Below are positions 35,192 through 45,077 of a stretch of 64,000 nucleotides of DNA, in pieces (within the stretch, counting starts at the first letter, position 1; every line of letters starts with the position of its first letter). The notes under the pieces were generated by a model, which saw only the letters and a list, made by a program, of their open reading frames with translations, was not told where the DNA came from and made no database searches. A program made the translations under genes and the position numbers. Source of the stretch: Candidatus Heimdallarchaeota archaeon (lineage in GTDB: Archaea > Asgardarchaeota > Heimdallarchaeia > Heimdallarchaeales > Kariarchaeaceae); contig JASBSB010000003.1 of the NCBI GenBank assembly GCA_030149205.1, positions 248,001 through 312,000 of the forward strand. The letters are read 5' to 3'.

Positions 35192-35323
35192 TTTTTACTT
35201 CACCTCTGTGTCACACATTGATCATACACAGTTAATTTACATCAGATTAATTGTTATTAAAAATAAACTATCGTGTCACTAAAAATAATTAAAATTGTTT
35301 ATATGAACTATAGAGATTTCAAA

Positions 35324-38300
35324 TTACTTTCTTAACTTCTTTCTCACAATCCATGCAACAGCAACAAAGGCAAGGAAAACAGGTAGAGGAGAAATGGGGA
35401 TAAATCCTCCACCTGCAGATGGACTTGTTGGTTTTGGAAAGTTCGGTAAAACTTCAACTATCGTCTCATGAACTGTCGATTTTCCAAAATCATCAGTTGC
35501 AATAAGTTTAAGAACAAAGATACCTACTTTTTTGGGAGAAATTTGCGTTAAATAGGTGAACTCTGTATTATCCCAACTCATTTTCTTGGGGGAAGTAAGA
35601 TTTCCTGAAATTTGAATTGATTTTGGTGCAAAGCTACTTAATGAGAGGACAATTGTTTGAGTTGAACCATTAAGTACAGCAATGTGAGTTGGTCCGATTA
35701 CCTTTGGTCCTTTGAAGAAGTCCTGGGGGGTGAATTCTGGAGTATAATCGACCAAATTTTCAATTACCTGTTGGCTTTCATAGGAACTTGAATATAGCAA
35801 TGAGGTGGATAAGTACATTATATACCCTGAACCAATTTTCTTTGCTAGTACAGAAATTTCAGAGAATTGATTTTGGTCTCCTACAAGTAAATAATCATTA
35901 GTTCCATATCCTGAAAAATAGCCAGTTGGATTATCAAAAGGTGTTACACTCACTCGATTTGGTGTGAAGAATAGCTTTGCATTTGGTTCCAGAATTCTTA
36001 CTGGATGAGGGGTCACATATTGATTGTAAACTAGACCACCCACCAATGTAATAAGATTGGGTTTTGTAGAGTTATAATACCCCGACCCCTCGTTTATTAC
36101 ATATTTAATGGAACCACCATTTTCAGCAACCTTGAGCAAATCAGAGTTATATTTTGAAAAATTTAAATTGGGTGTCCCATAATAGAAGTTTGGTCTCAAC
36201 AGATAAATTTCCGAGAATTCAGTAATGTCCACTGAAGAGGTAGGGTCAAAAGGATTTATACGAACTATCTCTACATTCGAATCTCTTCGTAAAGCTGATT
36301 CAAAGTTATATGAATAGGAACTTGAAATTAATAGAATTCGCTTAACAACCCTAACAAACCCACTGACAAAGTTATCATCAAGAAAAGTCTCACTCCCAAC
36401 TTTTGCGAGATTACCTGTTAGCAAGAATGAGCTTAAAGTTGTGGCTCTGTATTTGAATACCATAATCAGTGTTCCTCCAGCTTTGATAGAGGGTACTTGA
36501 ATTGTAGTAAGTTCTGAATTTACTTTAACGTCTAATGTTGTTATAGGAGAGGATCTGCTTCCAGTGTTCGTTACAATGAAATAATAGTTTGTGGTTGTGT
36601 TTATTCCAGCATTTGATCCCCATAGGTTCATGTGTAGATTATCAGTTGGTACAGGTAATACCCCAGGTCCATAAATTGCGTACACCTTATTTGGAGAGCC
36701 ACCGTATGTATAGTTCGTAGATACTCCTTGCTCTAAAAGCAATCCAGTTAATTGGTCGTAGATTGAATAAACTCCACCATATGGTGATATCCCTTCCCAG
36801 GTTGACCGAATACTTCCTTGATAATTATATGAACCAGCTTTGTCAATAGTAGTATAATCATTTGTCCATCCTATGCCCTCTCCATCAGGTATTGCAAAAG
36901 GAAAAATGGAACCAAAATCTGTTTTAAATGTCAAAATATTGAAAAGGTAAGTATTTGTAAATGAAAATGAAGAGTTCAAAATGTTACCTATCAATCTAAA
37001 TTCTACATAAATTGGGTCAATAGTTGATTTGAATTCAAAACTATAGTTTGCAAATATGCCACCTTGCCTACCAATTACACCGTTAAGTGAGAACCATATC
37101 TTTTTGTTAAGAGGTACGTTTAACCTTGACTGGAGTGCCTTTATTGAAAATTCATAGAAATTATTGGCTAGATTAGTCTCATTAAGGTATTTCGTAGTTG
37201 AAAAATTAAAGTTATGAATGCCTTTAACAGATGCATTCCATTGGTATTGAACTATAACTCCTCTTCCAGCCTGAACATCGGTTGTACCTGTTAGGACTAT
37301 TGTTTTATTTATAGAGAGTGAGTAACTAACAGATGTTGCATTTTTCAATCCAAAATTTAAAATCATAAATTTAAAAGTTGAATTAGAATTAACAAGTTTG
37401 TAGGCTGAAGGTGTCTTAACGGGATGAACTCCAATTTCATTTTCAGCAATCTTTGTTGAAATTTTTGTAAACTTTATACTTGTGTTGCTTAAGAAATTGA
37501 AACTATCTTTGCTTATTTCTAATGCATCATTCGAACCCGCACCTTTATTTAATCCAATAGAGGTTGATCTACTTTGAGTTGCACTTAAATAATTAAAAAC
37601 TATTTCATTTTTATTGTTAAGAACTACTTGGAAGGAAACCAATCCTGCAACGTTAAAGCTTCGAAGATCTTTCCATTGGAATATTACATGGTCTTTGTAG
37701 GATTTAAAGGAGAAATGAGTAGTATTTATGTCTCTGTACGAAATATAAAATGTCGGATCAAAAAAAGGTGCAATTATGTAAGGATACCGATTCGTAGGAA
37801 ACTTAACAGACTCATAAGAAGAAACAAAAACAGGGTCATAAACTGGAGATAAAGCACCTGATGGTGACATAAACATAATGTCACTCTTATACCCATAGAG
37901 ATCAAATACAAAAGGAAGTTTTATAGGACCAAAGCCACCGGATCCTAGAGTGAAATTAGTTGCCCCACTTGAGGCATCACTCCATGTAGTTGATGTAGCA
38001 CTATACTCATAAGTAGATGTGGGTAGATCAAAGATCATGGAGTTATTGTTATTGTTAGTGTTGATCTCACCAGTAACGGGGTCAACAGTAAGTGTATAGT
38101 TAAAGGTTCCACCTCCAGTTGAAATCAGAGTATAATTTACAGAATAAATTGAACCTGTAGACAACGAGGGAATAGTTTTTTGTTTAACGACTTTACCATT
38201 TTCAAATAGTCTGACTATTAAGTTAGATTCTGTTGTTGTTCCAAAATTTAACACAGATCCTCTAATTATTATCGGGGACAATGCACTCGCATCAATGACC

Positions 38301-39820
38301 GGATCCATCAAAGCTATTAGGTCATTAGTTGGTCTTTTTGCCGAAGAAACTGAATTAAGTGCATCTATACGACCATATCCAAATTTCTCATCAAATCCTT
38401 TAGTTCCAAGGTCTTTTGAGGTAGTTCTCAAGAGATAATTGATTTCTTCCTTGTTAAGGTCGTTTTGTTTTACTAACATCAATGCTATCAATCCACTAAC
38501 ATGGGGTGTCGCCATAGAGGTTCCAGATTTTGATCCATATGTATTATGAAGAAGTGTTGAATAAATATCTGAACCAGGGGCTGCAACATCAACAGATTTC
38601 CCATATGAACTAAAATATGAAAGACCATCACTTTGATCCGTGGAAGATACGGTAATCACCCCAGGAATAGCACCTGGATAATGTGAATCTGCATCTGGCC
38701 CAAACCCATTGCCTGCTGCTGCAACAACTATCACTCCTTTTGATAATGCATAGTCCACTGCATCTTTAATAATGTCAGAAGGAGGACCACCCCAAGAATT
38801 ACTTAGAATATCAGCACCATTGTCCACTGCATGTATAATTGCTTTGGCACCGTCAGTATCTGAACCAAAACCTCCTGAAGAGAGGAATTTTTCAGCCATA
38901 ACCTGAACATATGTGCTCCCCTGACCAGCAACTCCAGCAATACCTAAATTGTTATTTATTTTTGCTGCTATAATACCTGCAACATGTGTTCCATGTCCAT
39001 GGTCATCCATTGGATCATTGGTATTGTGATAAAAATCATAGCCCCCTGTTTTATATATGGGAGAAATATCGGGATGTGTATAGTCGATACCTGTGTCGAT
39101 TACTGCAACTACAATTGGTTTTATTGGGGTTCCAGTAATTAAATCCCAGGCTTTGTCTGCACCGATTTTTTGAGGACCCCACTGCCTGTACCAATCGGGA
39201 TCATTGGGGATCGAATTTAATTCAACATCTGTAACCGATTGTAATTCATCAATTTTCATCTGAGCAACTTCCGCAATTGACAAAATTTGATTGTTCCCAG
39301 ACTTAAGTAATTCAGTGTTAATTGATATAATATCACCACTTATCTGAATTCTATTCAATTCAGGAATTGTATTCTTCAGTGTTACCTTTGTAAGGTCAAG
39401 TCCTTGGGTAAATTGAATTAATTCTGCCACATTTGAGAATTTAAGATTTAGATCTAAAGTCCTACCATTCTCAAAGAGATTTGGATTAACAACTAAATCC
39501 TGTAATGCAGGAGACACAAGATCATTAGGGACAGAAATATCATGAGCTTTCAATTTGTCTTTTAATGCAATCATCCTCGGTGTCTCAAAATCAGGGACAA
39601 AATTCGTTGAAGATTGTTCGGCTTTTGCCGTTTTCATAAAATCTTTCTGGGAATTTCCAGCTACCGTGTTAGCTTGAATGCCATCAGTAGATATAGATTT
39701 TATCTCTGGCGTCATCGAGTTTATACTTTTTGTGTAACCTAAAGTAGGTGTCACTAAAAACAAAAGTACAAACACAATAACCCCGAATTTAATAATTCGA
39801 GATTTATTATTTATTTTCAC
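35324..39820 (-). CDS. Giant secreted subtilase with CARDB-like and amidotransferase-like domains
   Basis: A 1498-residue S8-family protease anchored outside the cell. After a signal segment (~12-29) and a propeptide, the triad is Asp242 (AVIDTGIDY), His276 (GHGTHVAG) and Ser435 (GTSMATPH), with oxyanion Asn in AAAGNGFGP. Following domains are a CARDB-like Ig unit (~510-600), a WD/lectin-like beta region (~610-800), a second CARDB-like unit (~815-910), and a region at ~1160-1360 that starts RILLISSSYSYNFESAL and contains a GGSIKYVINEGSG loop, resembling a class I amidotransferase-like fold. A C-terminal helix with RKKLRK tail follows. The start is GTG with GGTG 5 nt upstream. Confidence 0.92.
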   Translation of the reverse strand: MKINNKSRIIKFGVIVFVLLFLVTPTLGYTKSINSMTPEIKSISTDGIQANTVAGNSQKDFMKTAKAEQSSTNFVPDFETPRMIALKDKLKAHDISVPNDLVSPALQDLVVNPNLFENGRTLDLNLKFSNVAELIQFTQGLDLTKVTLKNTIPELNRIQISGDIISINTELLKSGNNQILSIAEVAQMKIDELQSVTDVELNSIPNDPDWYRQWGPQKIGADKAWDLITGTPIKPIVVAVIDTGIDYTHPDISPIYKTGGYDFYHNTNDPMDDHGHGTHVAGIIAAKINNNLGIAGVAGQGSTYVQVMAEKFLSSGGFGSDTDGAKAIIHAVDNGADILSNSWGGPPSDIIKDAVDYALSKGVIVVAAAGNGFGPDADSHYPGAIPGVITVSSTDQSDGLSYFSSYGKSVDVAAPGSDIYSTLLHNTYGSKSGTSMATPHVSGLIALMLVKQNDLNKEEINYLLRTTSKDLGTKGFDEKFGYGRIDALNSVSSAKRPTNDLIALMDPVIDASALSPIIIRGSVLNFGTTTESNLIVRLFENGKVVKQKTIPSLSTGSIYSVNYTLISTGGGTFNYTLTVDPVTGEINTNNNNNSMIFDLPTSTYEYSATSTTWSDASSGATNFTLGSGGFGPIKLPFVFDLYGYKSDIMFMSPSGALSPVYDPVFVSSYESVKFPTNRYPYIIAPFFDPTFYISYRDINTTHFSFKSYKDHVIFQWKDLRSFNVAGLVSFQVVLNNKNEIVFNYLSATQSRSTSIGLNKGAGSNDALEISKDSFNFLSNTSIKFTKISTKIAENEIGVHPVKTPSAYKLVNSNSTFKFMILNFGLKNATSVSYSLSINKTIVLTGTTDVQAGRGVIVQYQWNASVKGIHNFNFSTTKYLNETNLANNFYEFSIKALQSRLNVPLNKKIWFSLNGVIGRQGGIFANYSFEFKSTIDPIYVEFRLIGNILNSSFSFTNTYLFNILTFKTDFGSIFPFAIPDGEGIGWTNDYTTIDKAGSYNYQGSIRSTWEGISPYGGVYSIYDQLTGLLLEQGVSTNYTYGGSPNKVYAIYGPGVLPVPTDNLHMNLWGSNAGINTTTNYYFIVTNTGSRSSPITTLDVKVNSELTTIQVPSIKAGGTLIMVFKYRATTLSSFLLTGNLAKVGSETFLDDNFVSGFVRVVKRILLISSSYSYNFESALRRDSNVEIVRINPFDPTSSVDITEFSEIYLLRPNFYYGTPNLNFSKYNSDLLKVAENGGSIKYVINEGSGYYNSTKPNLITLVGGLVYNQYVTPHPVRILEPNAKLFFTPNRVSVTPFDNPTGYFSGYGTNDYLLVGDQNQFSEISVLAKKIGSGYIMYLSTSLLYSSSYESQQVIENLVDYTPEFTPQDFFKGPKVIGPTHIAVLNGSTQTIVLSLSSFAPKSIQISGNLTSPKKMSWDNTEFTYLTQISPKKVGIFVLKLIATDDFGKSTVHETIVEVLPNFPKPTSPSAGGGFIPISPLPVFLAFVAVAWIVRKKLRK

Positions 39821-39840
39821 TATTTCACCATCTTAATAAA

Positions 39841-39859
39841 AGGATAGGAACACTATCCT
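39841..39859. promoter_or_regulatory. 7-bp perfect inverted repeat at the start of the subtilase transcript
   Basis: Arms aggatag (39841-39847) and ctatcct (39853-39859) flank a 5-nt loop. The minus-strand TATA box (ttttatatatg, ~39879-39889) lies 20-30 nt upstream, so the repeat spans the expected transcription start. The translation start is at 39820. It may be an operator or a 5'-end hairpin. Confidence 0.5.
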
Positions 39860-39878
39860 GTAGGAAAATTCCCATGAG

Positions 39879-39889
39879 CATATATAAAA
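39879..39889 (-). promoter_or_regulatory. TATA box of the 1498-residue subtilase gene
   Basis: The minus strand reads ttttatatatg about 60-70 nt upstream of the GTG start, the clearest TATA element in this gap. It implies a leader of ~35 nt containing the inverted repeat and a GGTG ribosome-binding motif. Confidence 0.5.
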
Positions 39890-40158
39890 CTATCTAATTG
39901 AATAATGTTGAACATCATAGTTCTAATCAGCTTAAATCCCAAGAAATTGCATTTTAACCTCTTTAGATTTTGACTTACAATTAAATTAACTTTACCTTCT
40001 TTTTGTAGATTGAAATTTCAGCAAGTATGGGAGTTTTGCAAACATGGTTACAAAAATTATGGACAAATAGTACATATTTAATTCAAAATCTAGCAATTTG
40101 AAAAATACCAAGGTTTCAAAAAACAAATACTTTTTACTCTCTAAACATAATAGAAATT
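39890..40158. other. Divergent intergenic region between two secreted protease genes
   Basis: This AT-rich gap between the minus-strand subtilase and the plus-strand metzincin-like gene holds a plus-strand TATA-like tacatattta at 40071-40080. That would give the protease gene a leader of roughly 50-60 nt. No RNA gene, repeat or credible small ORF is seen. Confidence 0.4.
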
Positions 40159-41649
40159 GTGTTTCAATCCCCAGTTATACGAGTACTTTTTGCTACAATT
40201 ATTTCTCTCCTGCTTATCACGGTTTCATGGGGTGCCTTCATCATAATTGTCTCTCCGCAATCCTCCAAAACAGATATAAAATTGTTAGATAAGTCTCTAT
40301 TTATCCGTAACACATCAATACAAAATACCCAATTAGAAGGAAATAACATTATTTTATCTCTAACTTTGTACTCAACTTACTACTCTCTATCACTTAGAGC
40401 AATAGAACTGAACTTGACAAAAAATGGGAAATCTTTGGTATCTAATTTTTCAATTAATTTTCACCTTCAAAAAGACAAAAATACAACAGTTCAGTATAAC
40501 ATTCCGAGAGGATTTTCAGATGCATCAAACCATAAGTTCATGTTGATTGATAAGGGAAATTACACTCTCAATTCTATTGCTCTTAGGTACAACAGTACCT
40601 CAGTTTACACTTCAAAAGCCTTTCTAATCGGCTCATCATTTAACATAATAGGAGAACCAATTTCGCAAATGCAAAGGGGGTCTCTATGGACTGCTGAACA
40701 AATTGATCTCAGTACGGGGAAGCGTATCTCGAACTTCTTTCTGACAATGAAAGAGAGTTCAATTAAAATTAACGCTGATTTTAATAGTACCTTTATATTG
40801 AGAAGTCAAATCAACCTCACTTCCGTTAACTTTGTAAAATTGTCAAGTTCTGGAAAATCCCCCACGAATTTTTTCATAAATGGGTCTTCAGCAGTTGTTA
40901 CGTTAAATTCTTCTTCTTCAGCCAATGTTGCTCAATTTAGTAACACCACTAAATTTGAGGTGGTATTTAATCTTGAGAAAGGCGAATCTTTAACCATTTC
41001 AATTCTCGTTCCAAAACAGTTGATTGTCCTTTACTATGGTATTGCAGATGACCATTGGGAAACAAACTTTGAGAATCCATTAATCACAATGAATTTAGTT
41101 AACAAATACTTTAAAGAATGGTTCAATATCAAATTTGTATTCTCAATAAAAATAAATTTTGTCTCTCCGAGTACAACAAACCTTCCAACTATGATGTTAT
41201 CTGCTGCTAAGCAGTTCGGTGAGGCATTAGGGTTAATGAATAACACCTGGGACATAGGACCTGGAAAACGGAAAGGAAACTTGGGGCTGGATTTTTTGTT
41301 AATCATTTCAAACAAAACAATGTCTAATTATGGCATGGTTCTTGGAGATAGGAATGCGGGGTATAATATGGCATCCAATGTAGGAGGAAGTTTAAACGCA
41401 AGAGGATTTAGACTTGCTCAGGATTGGGCTGACAACCTCTTTCAACACGAGATTAGCCACATGTTTAATGCACCTGATCGATACACTGGACAGGATCCTC
41501 CATCTATAATGACGAAAAGTAGTACTCCAGAACAAGTGGTCAGTGACATCTCGGCTGGGACATCATGGTTACAAATTAATAATTGGTTACCTCAAGACTT
41601 GGTTACTATGGCAAACGCAATTAAAGAATTTCAGACCTATCAGAATTGA
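40159..41649 (+). CDS. Metzincin-like zinc metalloprotease, membrane-anchored at the N-terminus
   Basis: A 496-residue protein with an N-terminal signal anchor (residues ~8-31), an Ig-like, Asn/Ser/Thr-rich stalk (~40-290) and a C-terminal domain with H430-E-I-S-H434-x5-D440. HExxHxxxxxD is the zinc motif of metzincins whose third ligand is Asp, as in snapalysin, though Gly at position 8 is Asn here. SIMTK follows, with Met451 as the likely Met-turn. It is probably an active extracellular peptidase, but no further family assignment is safe. The start is GTG at 40159 because no in-frame ATG precedes the signal anchor. Confidence 0.75.
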   Translation: MFQSPVIRVLFATIISLLLITVSWGAFIIIVSPQSSKTDIKLLDKSLFIRNTSIQNTQLEGNNIILSLTLYSTYYSLSLRAIELNLTKNGKSLVSNFSINFHLQKDKNTTVQYNIPRGFSDASNHKFMLIDKGNYTLNSIALRYNSTSVYTSKAFLIGSSFNIIGEPISQMQRGSLWTAEQIDLSTGKRISNFFLTMKESSIKINADFNSTFILRSQINLTSVNFVKLSSSGKSPTNFFINGSSAVVTLNSSSSANVAQFSNTTKFEVVFNLEKGESLTISILVPKQLIVLYYGIADDHWETNFENPLITMNLVNKYFKEWFNIKFVFSIKINFVSPSTTNLPTMMLSAAKQFGEALGLMNNTWDIGPGKRKGNLGLDFLLIISNKTMSNYGMVLGDRNAGYNMASNVGGSLNARGFRLAQDWADNLFQHEISHMFNAPDRYTGQDPPSIMTKSSTPEQVVSDISAGTSWLQINNWLPQDLVTMANAIKEFQTYQN

Positions 41650-41671
41650 TGTAATAAATAGAATATAACTT

Positions 41672-42163
41672 TTAATTATCTAACTCTTCAAGATTTTTCT
41701 TTGCATTAGTTGTAAATTCCTTTTCGAGGTTAACCATTATTGTAAGTAACTGTTTTAGATTTAACTCCCCGTATTTCTCATGGTTTATTTTGTATTTAAC
41801 CCAATCTTCTTCGGATTCCAAGGTGTTTAATTGTATTAAGAGTTTTGCCCTTGCATTCATGAATTCAGTAATATTACCTTTAACACTTTCATCTTCCAGG
41901 TCAACACTTGATAAAATTTTTTCGAGGTCGAAATCATGAGTGAAGGGGACAGACTCATCCTTTAACATACGGTCAACTCGATTTGTTAATCGTAATGAAA
42001 TTTCTTTAAGCAGAATTAGGTATTCAAGAGAGTTATAGGGAATTCCATCCATCTTATGTAGTAAATCTGAACGTTTACGACCAAAATACAGCTCATGTAA
42101 CTTATTTCCCGTGGTAACTAAATCGTTGTGTAAAGAATTAATATCTCTATCTTCAATATCCAT
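41672..42163 (-). CDS. Small helical cytosolic protein, unknown
   Basis: A 163-residue acidic, almost entirely helical protein with no signal or membrane segment. The layout (helices of 20-30 residues, an ending like HEKYGELNLKQLLTIMVNLEKEF) loosely recalls four-helix DinB-like proteins, but the metal-binding histidines of that family are not in place, so I do not assign it. ATG at 42163. It is downstream of alaS on the reverse side and convergent with the metzincin-like gene. Confidence 0.5.
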   Translation of the reverse strand: MDIEDRDINSLHNDLVTTGNKLHELYFGRKRSDLLHKMDGIPYNSLEYLILLKEISLRLTNRVDRMLKDESVPFTHDFDLEKILSSVDLEDESVKGNITEFMNARAKLLIQLNTLESEEDWVKYKINHEKYGELNLKQLLTIMVNLEKEFTTNAKKNLEELDN

Positions 42164-42226
42164 AGTTTTTTTTTAAGATAATACTTTTTAAAATTATAAA
42201 TAAATTTCAAGTTGATTGGATGATTT

Positions 42227-44989
42227 TTATGCTTTTAACCCCAGGATATTCTCCAAATTTTTGAAGGTCTCTATAACCTTGGAAGCTAGTTTTCCTCCTC
42301 CGCTAATAACTGAACCTTTTCCTCCACCACCACCTCCAATATTCTTACCTATTGACCTAACAAATTGATTTAAGTCAACATCGATTTCTGGTGACTTCCC
42401 AATGCAAAAAACAGCCTTTTCAGCAAATTCTCCAAGAACAACAGATATTAATGGTTCTTTAGACTGTTTTAACACTTCTTCAACGAGAGAAGCTAAAGTT
42501 GATTGATCAGAGTTGAGCAACTGTTTTGAAAATTTAAAAGTAACACCATTAAAAGAGACAATTTTTGCCTTTTCTACAATATTTGGGATCTGAGCTATGA
42601 TTAACTCTTTTGTGAGTTTATCAATTTCTTTTCTTTGTTCTTTCCATTCATTCCAAAACCGTTCAGCAGTTTTTGGGAGTATATTTGAAGGAACCTTAAA
42701 CACCTTTGATGCAGAATTCAATATGTCATCTATTTCTTGCGAACTTCGAATTGCGGTTGTTCCTGCTGTTAACGTTATCCTTATTACACCATCCTGAATT
42801 TTTTCAGTCGCTAATAGCTTTATGAAACCTATTTCACCCGTTTGAATTACGTGAGTACCTCCACAAGCCTCAACATCAAATTCGGGGATTTCAATAATTC
42901 TAAGATATTTCCCTGGAATTACGGGCCCTTGATAAATTGTGAACCCAAATTTTTTTTCCGCTTCAGTTCTTTCCATAACATATTTGTTAACGTATACGTT
43001 TTCCATCACGATTCTATTGGCAACTCTTTCAATTTCTTTTAATTCAGATTCAGTGATGTTGTCCCAATGAGTGATGTCAAGCCTGGCTTTCTGAATTGAT
43101 TTATCTGTACCAGTTTGCCATATGTGAGAGCCTAAAACCTCTCTTGCAGCACCGCCGACTATATGAACTGCTGAATGATGACGCATTAATATTTCTCTTC
43201 TATCAATATCAAGGTGAATTTTCACCTTTTTACCTAGTTTTAAGGTTGAAATCGGTTCGCTTAATGTATGGACTATGGCCTTTCCGATTTTTTCAGAATT
43301 GATTACCCTCCCAGATTTTGCCCCTATTTTGATATCTGCATTGTCCTCATGTTGTCCTCCTCCCTTTGGATAGATAATGGTTTTATCTAGGATGAATTCT
43401 GTATCAGATAAAATTTTGATAATTTTGCCCTCCGATTCATATTTATAGGGAATTTCATAATATTCAGGATAGGTTTCAATACCATCAAGTTCCTTAAGCC
43501 TTTTTTCTTCTTTAAGACTTTTAGCAACCTCTGTTTGCAATTCTCCAACTTTCGTATAAAAATCGCTTGGAACATCAACTGATTTTCCTAGTTCCTTTCC
43601 TATCTGTGCTACTATTTCTGGTGAGATTCCTTGACTTTGGTACAAGTCTATTAACTCATTCTCTGATAATTCATCTTTTGATTTAAGCATTCTCCTAACT
43701 TGGTTTGTTCCCTTTGATATTGTATTTTTTAGTCTTCCATATTCAAGATCCAATAATTCTGAGACATAGTCCTCAATCTCCATCACCCTTGGATAACTCT
43801 TTGAAAGGTATTTTGCATGCCTTATCATTAACTCAGAGATATCAATTTTAAAATCATACATATCATTTAATGTAAAAACCCTTCTTAAGGTGGTTCTTAG
43901 GTTGTATCCGCCACCCACATTGCTTGGAACTGCTCCATCTGCAAAGGCATAAACTAAAGTCCTTGTGTGGTCTCCGATTGCGTACAGTGCTTCTATTTTT
44001 TCCAATTTCTTGTTAAGCTCTGTAAGTGTCAGACCCATTGATTTAGCAATCCCTGAACGAGCCAATTTTACGTCTGTTACATCTTCAACATTTAATAAAC
44101 CAGATTTAATAGTATACTGTTCCAAAAACTCTTTATCTACTTCAACCCCCGTAACATCTTTTAGGTAGTTTAGTTCCTTTGGAAATGTTGCATCATAAAT
44201 TGTTGGTACTCCCTGAGAAAACCAACTGACTCTCTCTACACCCCAACCTACATCAATTACTTTCAAATCCATCTCTCGATAGCCTTCTGAGGTATTAGCA
44301 TATTGCATAAACACAGAATTCACTATCTCCATTCCATAAGCCATACTTTCTAAGTTAGGGCCAAAATTACCGCCTCCCATCCAAATATCCTCAACATAGC
44401 TTATCTCATCCTGAGGTATCCCCAAAACAGTATTTAAGAAATTAAAATTTAAGTCAATGCATTTATCCATCCAATAGCCCCCCTTTAGTGATTGACTGTT
44501 AAACGAATGTTGCCCAAACATAACAAAAGATGAGAGGTGTCGACCTGTACGACCAATATTATCCATATCGTTAAATTCTCCCCCAAATCTCAGACAAGGT
44601 TGAGGAATCCCTAACGGGTTAGCTGGAGGATCAATTGTCCCATTAGTTACCCATGGTTGAAATGTAGCGATGCTAGCGATCGTGAATTCAATATCTGGTC
44701 GCCATCTTGCTACCACAGGATAGGCGTCAATGATTTCATGCCCATTTTTTTTAAAGAATTTTGACAACTCAGAAATTGTCTGATGAAAATCCCAATTCTT
44801 TCCTTTGGTTCCAATAAACTGGTAACCTCCCTGACACATTGTATCACCACAAACCTTTCTATCCCTATCCAGTGTCCAAAAATACTTTTTGCAATTCTGA
44901 CACTGATTTCGAACAAATCCTTTCTCTTTGAATAGCTCAACCTGATATTGTTCAGGTGTGAATATTTTCTTTAAAGATGCTTTATCCAT
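42227..44989 (-). CDS. alaS: Alanyl-tRNA synthetase, archaeal type
   Basis: Charges tRNA-Ala and proofreads mis-acylation. It has 920 residues, the usual archaeal length. An N-terminal extension carries a zinc-ribbon-like Cys cluster (CQNCKKYFWTLDRDRKVCGDTMC, ~33-55). The class II core follows (ARWRPDIEFTIASIATFQPWVTNG). The editing domain has RHHSAVHIVGG and CGGTHV, the HxxxH and CxxxH metal sites. The C-terminal domain ends with the Gly-rich GKNIGGGGGGKGSVISGGGK typical of AlaRS. ATG at 44989. Confidence 0.97.
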   Translation of the reverse strand: MDKASLKKIFTPEQYQVELFKEKGFVRNQCQNCKKYFWTLDRDRKVCGDTMCQGGYQFIGTKGKNWDFHQTISELSKFFKKNGHEIIDAYPVVARWRPDIEFTIASIATFQPWVTNGTIDPPANPLGIPQPCLRFGGEFNDMDNIGRTGRHLSSFVMFGQHSFNSQSLKGGYWMDKCIDLNFNFLNTVLGIPQDEISYVEDIWMGGGNFGPNLESMAYGMEIVNSVFMQYANTSEGYREMDLKVIDVGWGVERVSWFSQGVPTIYDATFPKELNYLKDVTGVEVDKEFLEQYTIKSGLLNVEDVTDVKLARSGIAKSMGLTLTELNKKLEKIEALYAIGDHTRTLVYAFADGAVPSNVGGGYNLRTTLRRVFTLNDMYDFKIDISELMIRHAKYLSKSYPRVMEIEDYVSELLDLEYGRLKNTISKGTNQVRRMLKSKDELSENELIDLYQSQGISPEIVAQIGKELGKSVDVPSDFYTKVGELQTEVAKSLKEEKRLKELDGIETYPEYYEIPYKYESEGKIIKILSDTEFILDKTIIYPKGGGQHEDNADIKIGAKSGRVINSEKIGKAIVHTLSEPISTLKLGKKVKIHLDIDRREILMRHHSAVHIVGGAAREVLGSHIWQTGTDKSIQKARLDITHWDNITESELKEIERVANRIVMENVYVNKYVMERTEAEKKFGFTIYQGPVIPGKYLRIIEIPEFDVEACGGTHVIQTGEIGFIKLLATEKIQDGVIRITLTAGTTAIRSSQEIDDILNSASKVFKVPSNILPKTAERFWNEWKEQRKEIDKLTKELIIAQIPNIVEKAKIVSFNGVTFKFSKQLLNSDQSTLASLVEEVLKQSKEPLISVVLGEFAEKAVFCIGKSPEIDVDLNQFVRSIGKNIGGGGGGKGSVISGGGKLASKVIETFKNLENILGLKA

Positions 44990-45077
44990 GCAAATTAAAC
45001 CTTATTCTAATTTTAGTAACCATAGTGGTTAATAACTTGTTTGATGAGTCTTTCAGGAATAATTGTAAAATACAGGA

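Noticed and set aside
42300..42350. Poly-glycine coding stretch near the end of alaS as a possible repeat error
   Set aside because: The Gly-rich GGGGGG segment is a normal feature of the AlaRS C-terminal domain.
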